DNA of 7,253 nucleotides from Bacteroidales bacterium (GTDB lineage: Bacteria > Bacteroidota > Bacteroidia > Bacteroidales > Muribaculaceae), in assembly GCA_004557565.1 (NCBI GenBank), contig SFGS01000089.1, positions 1 through 7,253 on the forward strand, read 5' to 3'. Within the stretch, counting starts at the first letter, position 1; each line of letters opens with the position of its first letter. The position numbers and the translations under genes were made by a program. The notes under the pieces are model-generated. The model made no database searches. It was not told the origin of the DNA and saw only the letters and a list, made by a program, of their open reading frames with translations. This document shows, in pieces, positions 1 through 6,476 of this stretch.

Positions 1-2156
1 ATCATGGCTTTCACGTCCTCCCCAACCTGAACGAAGTTCTTGTAGAGGATGCGCTCTCGCTCTTCTTTCGACTTGAACTTATAGAACTTAGGGAGAGGGA
101 CATACTCCGATTCCTCCTTCTTTATTTCCGTCATATCGAAGTCGGTCTTGCAGTAGAACTTGGATGTCTTGAACTCCTCGCTCTCCTGGATGTTCATGCT
201 TCCGTTCATCCCGGTCTTGGTGACTACGAAGTCACGGGCGGTCTGTCCACATATCCAACCTGTGGGCATATCGGAGATTTTGCTTGCAGGCACCAGGCTG
301 TCCATATTCTCATTGAGGTTGATGGAGGTCTTGTCACGGTCGATGGTCACGCCCTTTTTGAGTTGCACTACTTTACCGAAGATGTCACTCGACAGCCATT
401 CGAGGGTTTCCTTGGCTCTTGCCGAACCGCTCACCACATTGCCCACGGTGGTGATGATTTTCTGCATACCCACCTTGCCATAATCGGCTTCCAACTGCGG
501 AAGTTCCTGAAAGCCAAGTGCCACGCTCACCTTGTTGCTTCGGGCTGTGCCTATCAGTCGGTCTATCTTGTGGAAATACAAGGTCGGCAACTCATCGACG
601 ATGATGCTGACAGGAACGTTCTTGCCCTGTCCTGTATTCACCCTCGTTACAAGGCGGTTGAGAATCAAGGCATTCAGTGCACCGATGATGCTCTCCATCT
701 CGGGGTCGTTGGCAATGAGCAGATAACTTGGATTCTTCGGGTCACTGACCTTCAGGTCGAAGTCATCGCCGTCCTTGTGGAATATCCAGTAAGATTCCTT
801 GGTGGCGAGACGGGAGGTATAGACACGTAGCGTGCCAATCATACCTTCCAACTGCTCCATGGCTTTGTTGGCAAAGGCAGTCTGGAACGGGCCAAGCAAG
901 GGGGCTACCTCGTTGTCGGTCTGAAGTACCTCGAAGATGGTCTGATAACTCTCATTGAGGAACGATAGGATATGTGGCATGTCGCTGTACTTGCCCAACC
1001 AATAAGCGGGCTGCACCTCCGCGCCCGAATGGTCGAACACCCGTCCTGTGGGTATCAGCCTTTTCGTCTTTGGGTCTTCACGCCGCTCGGCAATCAGCAT
1101 CTTGCCGTCCTTGTCGTAGGGTTCTTTGCCGTAGTTGCAGAAGAAATAGATGCAGGCGGCAAGGAAGTTGACGGCAGAGGTCTGGAAAAACTGGTCGCTG
1201 CCACCGCCGCCTTCCTTCTTGCCTTTTTGCAGGGATTCAAGCAGGGTCTCGGCGGTCTCGCTCGCTGCGGCAAGGTTGTTGATGTACTTCAACTGGATGG
1301 GGTTCACACGGCGCGAATACTCCACATCCACAAAGTTGATGATGTTGAACTTCATGCCATGGGGCATCTTGCTGTCCTTGGCATTCTTGTTCTTCAAGTA
1401 ATGATAGTAGAGTTTGGTGGCGAGAGTGGGAAACTTATAGTCGTACACCACCATGGCAAAGCCCTTCTCGCTGTGCTGCCTGATAAACGGCTCGATGATG
1501 GAGAAGGTCTTACCAGAACCAGGAGTACCCACAACCCATGTGCCACGGAACGGATTGACGATGTTCACCCATCCCTTGCGGAACTTGCCCTTGTAATAAT
1601 AGCGCATAGGGATGTTCACGCTGTACTTGTTCTCCTGCAACTCCCTGCATTGCTCAAAGCTCTCATTCTCGAAGTTGAAGCGGTCTTTCAGCAGCCCTTC
1701 CTTCAGGAACTTAGAGATATTGTCGAGGGCGATATGCACCAATACGACACCGACGATGGAAGTGAGCATATAGAGCCAAGTGTTCAAACGGAGGGTATAG
1801 AAACAGGGCATTATCGAATGACCGAACAGCCATACGGACTGCACAATCAGCAGCACTCCCGACAGCAGCGGATAGAGCACCTGCCTGCGAGCGTCAAACT
1901 CCAGATGCTTCTTGTTGCGCGTTCCCACACAGGTGATACATATCAGCAGGAACGTAGCCACCTTGCTATACACGAGGTTGCCGTCATGGTAAATCATCCA
2001 CCGCTTGATGCGAGTGTGGATATCCGTCACTACGCCGCCCAAGAAGTCCAACTGCTCCGGCTCCAGTGCGTAGGCGAAGAACTCCATCAGGATGGAGACA
2101 TAAATCACCGCCCTGAATATCTTGTAAAAACCCTGTAACTCTTTGCTTTCTTCCAT
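1..2156 (-). CDS. VirD4/TraG-family type IV coupling protein (MobC-like), 3' end outside window
   Basis: This is an open frame of 718 codons without a stop; its C-terminus lies beyond base 1. The start is ATG at 2156, and an in-frame TAA lies directly upstream, so no longer start exists. The N-terminus has about four hydrophobic segments (residues roughly 10-31, 65-78, 94-116, 126-145), fitting an inner-membrane anchor. A Walker A motif GTPGSGKT is at residues 210-217 and a Walker B VSIIVDE at 516-522, the spacing expected for VirD4/TraG coupling ATPases. In Bacteroides CTnDOT the equivalent is MobC; TraG there names the VirB4-like ATPase, so I give no symbol. The expected role is an inner-membrane hexameric ATPase that docks the relaxase-DNA complex to the secretion channel. 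The N-terminal YWFCY signature of many Bacteroidetes homologues is not visible; the first segment reads GFYKIFRAVIYVS. It is separated from the upstream fimbrillin gene by 80 bases. The family assignment is secure; the exact subfamily is not. Confidence 0.93.
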   Translation of the reverse strand, partial: MEESKELQGFYKIFRAVIYVSILMEFFAYALEPEQLDFLGGVVTDIHTRIKRWMIYHDGNLVYSKVATFLLICITCVGTRNKKHLEFDARRQVLYPLLSGVLLIVQSVWLFGHSIMPCFYTLRLNTWLYMLTSIVGVVLVHIALDNISKFLKEGLLKDRFNFENESFEQCRELQENKYSVNIPMRYYYKGKFRKGWVNIVNPFRGTWVVGTPGSGKTFSIIEPFIRQHSEKGFAMVVYDYKFPTLATKLYYHYLKNKNAKDSKMPHGMKFNIINFVDVEYSRRVNPIQLKYINNLAAASETAETLLESLQKGKKEGGGGSDQFFQTSAVNFLAACIYFFCNYGKEPYDKDGKMLIAERREDPKTKRLIPTGRVFDHSGAEVQPAYWLGKYSDMPHILSFLNESYQTIFEVLQTDNEVAPLLGPFQTAFANKAMEQLEGMIGTLRVYTSRLATKESYWIFHKDGDDFDLKVSDPKNPSYLLIANDPEMESIIGALNALILNRLVTRVNTGQGKNVPVSIIVDELPTLYFHKIDRLIGTARSNKVSVALGFQELPQLEADYGKVGMQKIITTVGNVVSGSARAKETLEWLSSDIFGKVVQLKKGVTIDRDKTSINLNENMDSLVPASKISDMPTGWICGQTARDFVVTKTGMNGSMNIQESEEFKTSKFYCKTDFDMTEIKKEESEYVPLPKFYKFKSKEERERILYKNFVQVGEDVKAM

Positions 2157-2197
2157 TTACTTTACGATGATGTTGGGTGATAATGAGAAAAGATGAA

Positions 2198-2217
2198 GGA
2201 TGCCACGGTGGACACCC
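2198..2217 (-). terminator. Weak stem-loop between fimbrillin and coupling-protein genes
   Basis: On the minus strand GGGTGTC (2217-2211) can pair with GGCATCC (2204-2198) around a six-base loop. The stem is seven pairs including two G-T wobbles. It is followed by the T-rich but interrupted stretch TTCATCTTTTCTC. It lies 20-40 bases after the fimbrillin stop. It could be a leaky terminator or attenuator that lowers expression of the coupling protein relative to the surface protein. The stem is modest and the T tract is poor, so this is only a candidate. Confidence 0.22.
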
Positions 2218-2236
2218 TCCAATCCTCTTATGAGTT

Positions 2237-3145
2237 TTATTCGTAGCCGTTGATGGTCTTCTCAGACTCTACTGTCCACGGAGAAATAGTTGCAGATATG
2301 ACCTCCAAGGTGTTGCGTACAGGCTTCAATGAATAGCTGTAGGAATGACCCGCTTTCCACGTGTCGTTTGTGAGGAATACGAAGTTCTCCCCATTGCTGA
2401 GTTGCAATGTCATGTCTGGCATAACCTGTGCAGGAACATAAAGCGTATATTCCATGTGGTCACTTTGTGGGTCGCCGAAATAATAGGTCGTCACCGACTC
2501 GTCACTGCATTCTACCTTTCCGGTCTTGATGTTGAAAGTACCGCTGTCAAAATAACCGACGAACGTGAGTAGGCTTCCTGCAAAATCATTGGTGGTGAAA
2601 CCGTATTCTGGTGAGGTATAGACCTTGATGATGACACGCACCATCTGATGGGTGAAGTTCAATGTAAGGCTCGGATTGGCGTATGATGCCGCTCCACTGG
2701 CAAACAGAAAATCATTGACCTTCTGCTCACTCTGTACAGCTGCCTCCGGCACTTGGAACTCTATGAGGTCGTTGGTAGGATTTGCCGTATAGGGATAGTA
2801 GGCATTGAAGGTGTGAGTGTCTGTGTCCGTGAAAAACACCTTGTTGGCTGACACAAACTGATTCGTGCCGCCGCTTCGGGTGAACTTCATATTGTTGATC
2901 ATCCCTGTGGAAGAGATGCCAATCATATCATTGAGTTCCCACTGGTTGTCAACGGCTCGTGTGGAAACGGCAGGTTGCAGCATCTCCAGATTGGTGAATA
3001 CCTGAAGCTGCTTGGTTGATGTGCTGTCGGTCACGACCACAGAACCTCCGCCACCGGGCAGGTAAATCTCATTGACGATGTCTTGGTCACAGGACGTGAG
3101 GAGCATGGCTCCAAGTCCCAACATTAGAAACAAATTCTTTTTCAT
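2237..3145 (-). CDS. Fimbrillin family (Mfa/FimA-like) surface lipoprotein
   Basis: A 302-residue protein with a lipoprotein signal peptide: MKKN, a hydrophobic core, then the lipobox LLTSC with the acylated Cys at 19. A Gly-rich linker (31-34) follows. The rest matches the general pattern of Bacteroidales fimbrillin-like proteins as I know it: a STRAVDNQW segment (61-69), then NDMIGIS, FNAYYPY (113-119), FLFASG (146-151), the NFTHQMVRVIIKV core (163-175), TWKAGHSYSYSL (262-273) and the C-terminal ISPW (287-290). Such proteins are exported as lipoproteins and, in type V pili, cleaved after an Arg so that strand exchange can polymerise them; Arg63 is the obvious candidate, which is inference. 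It lies 66 bases after the DUF1566-like lipoprotein gene and 80 before the coupling-protein gene, on the same strand as the tra genes. The start at 3145 follows an A-rich leader. It could be a major fibre subunit or a single surface adhesin. Confidence 0.85.
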   Translation of the reverse strand: MKKNLFLMLGLGAMLLTSCDQDIVNEIYLPGGGGSVVVTDSTSTKQLQVFTNLEMLQPAVSTRAVDNQWELNDMIGISSTGMINNMKFTRSGGTNQFVSANKVFFTDTDTHTFNAYYPYTANPTNDLIEFQVPEAAVQSEQKVNDFLFASGAASYANPSLTLNFTHQMVRVIIKVYTSPEYGFTTNDFAGSLLTFVGYFDSGTFNIKTGKVECSDESVTTYYFGDPQSDHMEYTLYVPAQVMPDMTLQLSNGENFVFLTNDTWKAGHSYSYSLKPVRNTLEVISATISPWTVESEKTINGYE

Positions 3146-3163
3146 GCTTTTTCTTTTTTAATT
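3146..3163 (-). promoter_or_regulatory. A-rich translation initiation region of the fimbrillin gene
   Basis: Directly before the ATG at 3145 the minus strand reads AATTAAAAAAGAAAAAGC. Bacteroidetes often initiate translation from A-rich leaders rather than GGAGG-type sites, so this supports the chosen start. I see no convincing Bacteroidetes promoter (TTTG near -33 with TAnnTTTG near -7) in the 66-base gap, so a separate promoter for the fimbrillin gene is not supported. Confidence 0.4.
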
Positions 3164-3211
3164 GTTGTACTTTGATGATGATACGGGTGATACTCGATGT
3201 CTGTATATGGG

Positions 3212-3877
3212 CTAATCCATAATCGTGATGATGGGTCTCGCCTTATGCGGCTGCCACTTGGGAGTCTCCTGTATGGCACCGCTTCCCAGTGAGTAAAGCC
3301 ATGCCTTGGCGGTCGCTTGTCCTTCTACCTCCGTTGAAGTCCAATACCAACAGTCATCATCCTCATCGGGGATAGGTGTGCCGCCGCATTTCAGGATGTA
3401 TGGGTTGATGATGTCCTTGGCATGATAGAGCAGACGCATCTGTGCCACACTGGGGATATAGGCACTTTGCCCGTAACGCCACATGTCGAAGACACGCTCA
3501 GCCAAAGGCGACTTCACATCGGTCGTGCCATAAAGGGCAAAAGTGTTCTTGTTGCCGTCGTAGGCGGTGAGGTCACAGGATGTGTCCTGTTCCACACCGA
3601 TACTGTCAGCAAAGGCTTCGGGAGCGATGTCCCACAGATAGACGGCATATCCGTTTCCCTCCATTTCTTCCCTCTGATTGACGTTGAACACCACTGCAAT
3701 GGCTTGCTTGCACGATTGCTCGTAGGTTTCGTAGGGCATCACCTTGCCGTCAGTGGTCAAGATATGGGTGACCTTCATGGCTGTGTCGGGAAAGTCCTGA
3801 TGCTCGTCACAGGCAGTCAGCAACACCGTTGCCGCAACTGCCAAGATTGAAAACAGTTTCTTCATACGCATAGTCAT
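3212..3877 (-). CDS. Lipoprotein with DUF1566/FISUMP-like C-terminal domain
   Basis: A 221-residue predicted lipoprotein. The hydrophobic signal ends in LLTAC with the acylated Cys at 23, followed by DEHQD. After a linker, residues about 36-66 (THILTTDGKVMPYE and AIAVVFNV) and 139-217 (AYIPSVAQMRLLYHAKDIIN, then DDCWYWTSTE, AWLYSL, KARPIITI) follow the order of conserved blocks in DUF1566/Lcl and FISUMP-type domains: a DG block, a 'LPS..E...ly..kd.in' block, a 'YW(T/S)STE' block and a 'VRPV'-like end. These are extracellular or surface domains often found in adhesins and lectin-like proteins. The first ATG (3877) overlaps the traO stop as ATGA, but the signal peptide fits a start at 3865 (MKKLFS) equally well. 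It sits where CTnDOT-like operons have traP/traQ but resembles neither. The binding target is unknown; function is inferred from domain type and position. Confidence 0.72.
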   Translation of the reverse strand: MTMRMKKLFSILAVAATVLLTACDEHQDFPDTAMKVTHILTTDGKVMPYETYEQSCKQAIAVVFNVNQREEMEGNGYAVYLWDIAPEAFADSIGVEQDTSCDLTAYDGNKNTFALYGTTDVKSPLAERVFDMWRYGQSAYIPSVAQMRLLYHAKDIINPYILKCGGTPIPDEDDDCWYWTSTEVEGQATAKAWLYSLGSGAIQETPKWQPHKARPIITIMD

Positions 3878-4419
3878 TTTACAGGAAGTTTCACACCCAG
3901 GACAATACCCGTTCTGAACAGGTCTTCACCCTTGATCATCACATCGGTCTTCACCTGCCAGAAGAGCTTCCAGCCGTGTCTGAGTGTATAGTTTTGCTCA
4001 TAGCCGAGGTGGATGCCACCCAAGAACCTGTCAGTATCGCTACCTGCCGATGCTCCTATGCGCATGTTGCCATGGTGGTTGCGTCCTCTTGCCACACAGG
4101 GCTTATAGGCAAAGCCGAAACCATAACTGCGGTAGTTGTTCCAAAAACTCTCAGGACAGACATGACCGCACGATGCGCACTCGTTCCACTTGATATATCC
4201 GTTTGCAAAATACTCCCACGCATTGTGGTACTTCGTCTCATACTCGTAGGACAGCGTCACGTCCAGTCCTCGCTCATACAGGCATCCGAACCCCAAGGAT
4301 ATGCGGTCGCTATTCTGCTGCGCCATTGCCGGAGTCATGCTTGCCATAAAACAGATGACAACGAGTAAGGTATGCACAAGCCAATTCCTCACTCCTAATT
4401 CCTCATTCCTAATTCTCAT
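3874..4419 (-). CDS. traO: Conjugative transposon protein TraO
   Basis: A 181-residue exported protein with a signal peptide (hydrophobic residues 14-32, probable cleavage after PAMA at 30-33). The mature part fits the Bacteroidetes TraO family as I recall it: a GLDVTLSYEYETKYHNAWEY block (51-70), FWNNYRSYGFGFAYKPCVARGRNHHGN (92-118), GSDTDRFLGGIHLGYEQ (126-142) and a C-terminal FRTGIVLGVKLP. TraO is thought to belong to the outer-membrane side of the transfer channel, and the alternating short aromatic-ended strands suit a small beta-barrel. The start ATG shares a base with the traN stop (TAATG), and the stop overlaps the next gene by ATGA. The first 12 residues (MRIRNEELGVRN) are encoded by a tandem 14-base repeat rather than family sequence. 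An unusual CX2CX3C cluster lies at residues 81-88. Confidence 0.88.
   Translation of the reverse strand: MRIRNEELGVRNWLVHTLLVVICFMASMTPAMAQQNSDRISLGFGCLYERGLDVTLSYEYETKYHNAWEYFANGYIKWNECASCGHVCPESFWNNYRSYGFGFAYKPCVARGRNHHGNMRIGASAGSDTDRFLGGIHLGYEQNYTLRHGWKLFWQVKTDVMIKGEDLFRTGIVLGVKLPVK
4383..4415 (-). repeat. Tandem 14-base repeat at the traN/traO junction
   Basis: On the minus strand the unit GAATTAGGAATGAG (4415-4402) is followed by GAATTAGGAGTGAG (4401-4388), differing at one base, and then a partial unit GAATT. This GAATTAGGAATGAG-type low-complexity repeat, which translates as NEELGVRN or similar, is in my recollection scattered through many Bacteroidetes genomes, often at gene boundaries. 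Here it begins two bases inside the traO start codon and codes for the first dozen residues of TraO. Confidence 0.7.
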
Positions 4420-5264
4420 TATTCCTCCTCCAACAGTATATGGTTAAACGAATCGGCAGACAGCACATCCTCATAGTCGATGCTGAGCGAGATGGTGCGT
4501 CCACTTATCTGTTTTTCCGACAGCTCGATGGTCAGCACCTTGTCGTTGGGGAAGGTCATCTTCTTCACCACAATCACGTTGCGATAGCCATACTTGAAGG
4601 TCTTCGCATCGTCCAACACAAGAGATGGGGTCAGTTCCACTATCTGCGCATTGGTAGCCTTGCTCTGCTTCTTGTCCGATAGTTTGATGCGCATCTCGTC
4701 GATGTCGAAGCGGATGTTGGTCTTGTTCTCCACGGAGAAGTCGATGAAGAAATATTCGCCCACGCTGTAGATGTTGTTCAGGCGCATTACCATGCGGTGC
4801 ATCTTCGTCGCCACGTTGCGGTATTTGGCAGACGATGACCATATCTGACGTGCATACTTGGTCATGTCGGCAGTGGACAGGCTTACAGCGGGATTGTTGT
4901 AGGCATTGCGCTCCGAGCATTCTATTTCCTTATCGGTTACTGCCTCCTGCATCCTCGTGGTATAGAGCAGTGCATACTGCGTGCGGTAGCGTTCCGTCAC
5001 GATTGTCACTATCGCCAACACCTCACCGTCGGCATACACGTTGTCCTTCGGCTTCAGGCGGATGGTGTTGTTGATGGGTTGGTCGCCCACCACCTTGTCT
5101 GTGGATATATCGACAAAGCGGATGGGTTCGGAGGCGGTGATGACGGTGGTCACTTGGTCGTTGACCGTCAGCTGCTCCATCTCCATGTAGGTGGTCTGCG
5201 CCTTGGCTGAAAGCACGCTCAGCGAAAGCAATGCACAGACATTCATTTTCTGAAAACAATTCAT
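4419..5264 (-). CDS. traN: Conjugative transposon protein TraN (VirB9-like, DUF4138)
   Basis: A 281-residue periplasmic or outer-membrane-associated protein with a signal peptide (hydrophobic residues about 8-19, probable cleavage near AKAQ at 20-23). It matches the TraN/DUF4138 family of Bacteroidetes conjugative elements: an early segment with SEPIRFVDIS and IRLKPK (46-72), a middle MHRMVMRLNNIYSVGEYFFI stretch (155-174) and a conserved SVENKTNIRFDIDEMRIKL block (177-195), then YRNVIVVKKMTFPNDK. TraN is regarded as the VirB9 counterpart, bridging TraM in the inner membrane to the outer-membrane complex. It is somewhat shorter than CTnDOT TraN, which I recall as about 330 residues. The ATG at 5264 is the first start and follows an A/T-rich leader; Met7 (5246) would also give a workable signal peptide. 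traN follows traM after a 69-base gap with a stem-loop and is coupled to traO by TAATG. Confidence 0.9.
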   Translation of the reverse strand: MNCFQKMNVCALLSLSVLSAKAQTTYMEMEQLTVNDQVTTVITASEPIRFVDISTDKVVGDQPINNTIRLKPKDNVYADGEVLAIVTIVTERYRTQYALLYTTRMQEAVTDKEIECSERNAYNNPAVSLSTADMTKYARQIWSSSAKYRNVATKMHRMVMRLNNIYSVGEYFFIDFSVENKTNIRFDIDEMRIKLSDKKQSKATNAQIVELTPSLVLDDAKTFKYGYRNVIVVKKMTFPNDKVLTIELSEKQISGRTISLSIDYEDVLSADSFNHILLEEE

Positions 5265-5306
5265 ATTAGTTGATTTTTTGATGTTTATACTCTATGAGCC
5301 ACCGTT

Positions 5307-5327
5307 CCCGACAATTCCGTTGTCGGG
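5307..5327 (-). other. Intercistronic stem-loop between traM and traN
   Basis: CCCGACAA and TTGTCGGG form a perfect 8-pair inverted repeat around a five-base loop (5315-5319), starting 6 bases after the traM stop codon. On the transcribed minus strand no T tract follows (AACGGTGGCTC), so it does not look like a standard intrinsic terminator for the operon. It may instead act as an mRNA stabiliser or processing site, or as partial attenuation that sets the TraN/TraO level apart from TraM. Confidence 0.6.
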
Positions 5328-5333
5328 CAGTGT

Positions 5334-6476
5334 CTATTTCCTTTTCTCTTTCCCATTTACAAGGTAAACAAACGTCCCATACTTCAGCTTCACTTTGTTC
5401 TTCTTGATAGCCTTGCTGATGGCATTGCTTGTCTTCTGGTAGGCATTGGTCACGGCTTGCATTCCCCATTGCGAGAAACTGTTGTTCGCTCCACTCTGGT
5501 CGATGTTCATGTTGCTCTGCATAGCACCGCTCGCCACATCTTTCGTGGTCTCACGGAACTGGCTGCCGGGGACATACAGTCCCTCCAGTCCGTCCGTGTC
5601 ATAAAGCGAAAGCGAAACCTTTATCAGCTCGTCATCCACAAGGATGGAGTTGATGCTACCCTTCACTCGCTGCGAACCGAAACCGCTCATGGTGGCATAG
5701 AGGTACGACCCTTTCTTCACCACGGTCTCACCAATCTCAATATCGTCCAACAGTCTCAGCCGCACCCTCGACCCGTCCGTAGCCTTCACGTCCTCGTCAA
5801 TGATGGCCTTGATGAGCTTTGGCTCATGCTCGTTCTGCGTCAGGGTGTTGAAATAGTCCGAAGTCACCTTCACCTTCTTCACCACCTCCTGTGCCTTGTC
5901 CTCCTCGTCCAGTGCCTTCACCGCCTTGCTGTCCTCGGCAATCTGACCTTTCACCTCAATCTGCTCCTTGGGAGGCCCAGCCTGTGTGGTATCCTGGGCC
6001 ACGGGGGCAACTGCCGCCTGTCCTCTCAGCCTCGCTTCGGCGAGTGCCTTGTTGAGTGCTTCGAGTGCTTCCGCTTCTCGCGCCTTGGCATCGGCCACTT
6101 CGGCTGCATCGTCCTTCTCTTCTGCCTGACGGACGAGTTCCGCAAGGTCTTCTTCTGTGTACTTGGATTCATACGCTTCTTTCTCTTCTTCGTTGTCACG
6201 CTCAATGTTATCAACAGCCGAATAGTCTGCTATGCGACCATACGACTTCGCCATGTTCTCATACTTGCCACCGATGCCGTCACCATTCTTAATCTGCGCT
6301 CCGGGCAGGTTGGGGTTCAGAAACTCGGTGGTCTGCAGGTTCTTGTCCTGCGTTTCCGCCACCTCCGTATTGAACATGTCAAAGACAAAATAGCCTGTGG
6401 CAATCAACGGGATGTACACGATGGCTGGCAGCATGTACTTCGGCTGACGGAAGTTTATCTTATCTGTTATTCTCAT
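5334..6476 (-). CDS. traM: Conjugative transposon protein TraM (VirB10-like)
   Basis: A 380-residue inner-membrane protein with a short cytoplasmic N-terminus (KINFRQPKYMLP, 6-17) and one membrane segment (about 16-33). The PTraM-type layout continues with LNPNLPGA (53-60) and GDGIGGKYENM (65-75), then a highly charged, Ala/Glu/Lys-rich coiled-coil region (about 91-152) and a Pro/Gln/Thr-rich linker. The C-terminal conserved domain (about 205-375) includes DYFNTLTQNE, AIIDEDVKATDGSRVRLRLL, KGSYLYATMSGFGSQRV, LYDTDGLEGLYVPGS and a conserved tail with DQSG and KVKLKYGTFVYLV. This order is that of the Transposon_TraM family, the Bacteroidetes equivalent of VirB10, which spans the periplasm and links inner and outer parts of the channel. 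It overlaps the preceding gene by 17 bases, implying coupled translation. The coiled coil probably sets the reach across the periplasm (inference). Confidence 0.93.
   Translation of the reverse strand: MRITDKINFRQPKYMLPAIVYIPLIATGYFVFDMFNTEVAETQDKNLQTTEFLNPNLPGAQIKNGDGIGGKYENMAKSYGRIADYSAVDNIERDNEEEKEAYESKYTEEDLAELVRQAEEKDDAAEVADAKAREAEALEALNKALAEARLRGQAAVAPVAQDTTQAGPPKEQIEVKGQIAEDSKAVKALDEEDKAQEVVKKVKVTSDYFNTLTQNEHEPKLIKAIIDEDVKATDGSRVRLRLLDDIEIGETVVKKGSYLYATMSGFGSQRVKGSINSILVDDELIKVSLSLYDTDGLEGLYVPGSQFRETTKDVASGAMQSNMNIDQSGANNSFSQWGMQAVTNAYQKTSNAISKAIKKNKVKLKYGTFVYLVNGKEKRK

Noticed and set aside
363..830. Plus-strand 155-codon frame near the left edge
   Set aside because: It lies opposite the Walker B half of the coupling ATPase and has no independent support.
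972..2138. Plus-strand open frame of 388 codons opposite the coupling-protein gene
   Set aside because: It is antisense to a frame with Walker A and B motifs at the right spacing; its own translation is rich in His/Leu/Val without recognisable domains or a start signal.
4471..4920. Minus-strand 149-codon frame inside traN
   Set aside because: It overlaps traN completely in another frame, with a Gln/Arg/Cys-rich composition typical of a shifted reading of a real gene.
5307..5327. Rho-independent terminator ending the traM transcript
   Set aside because: The stem is good, but no T tract follows on the transcribed strand, and the same-strand tra genes continue directly after it.
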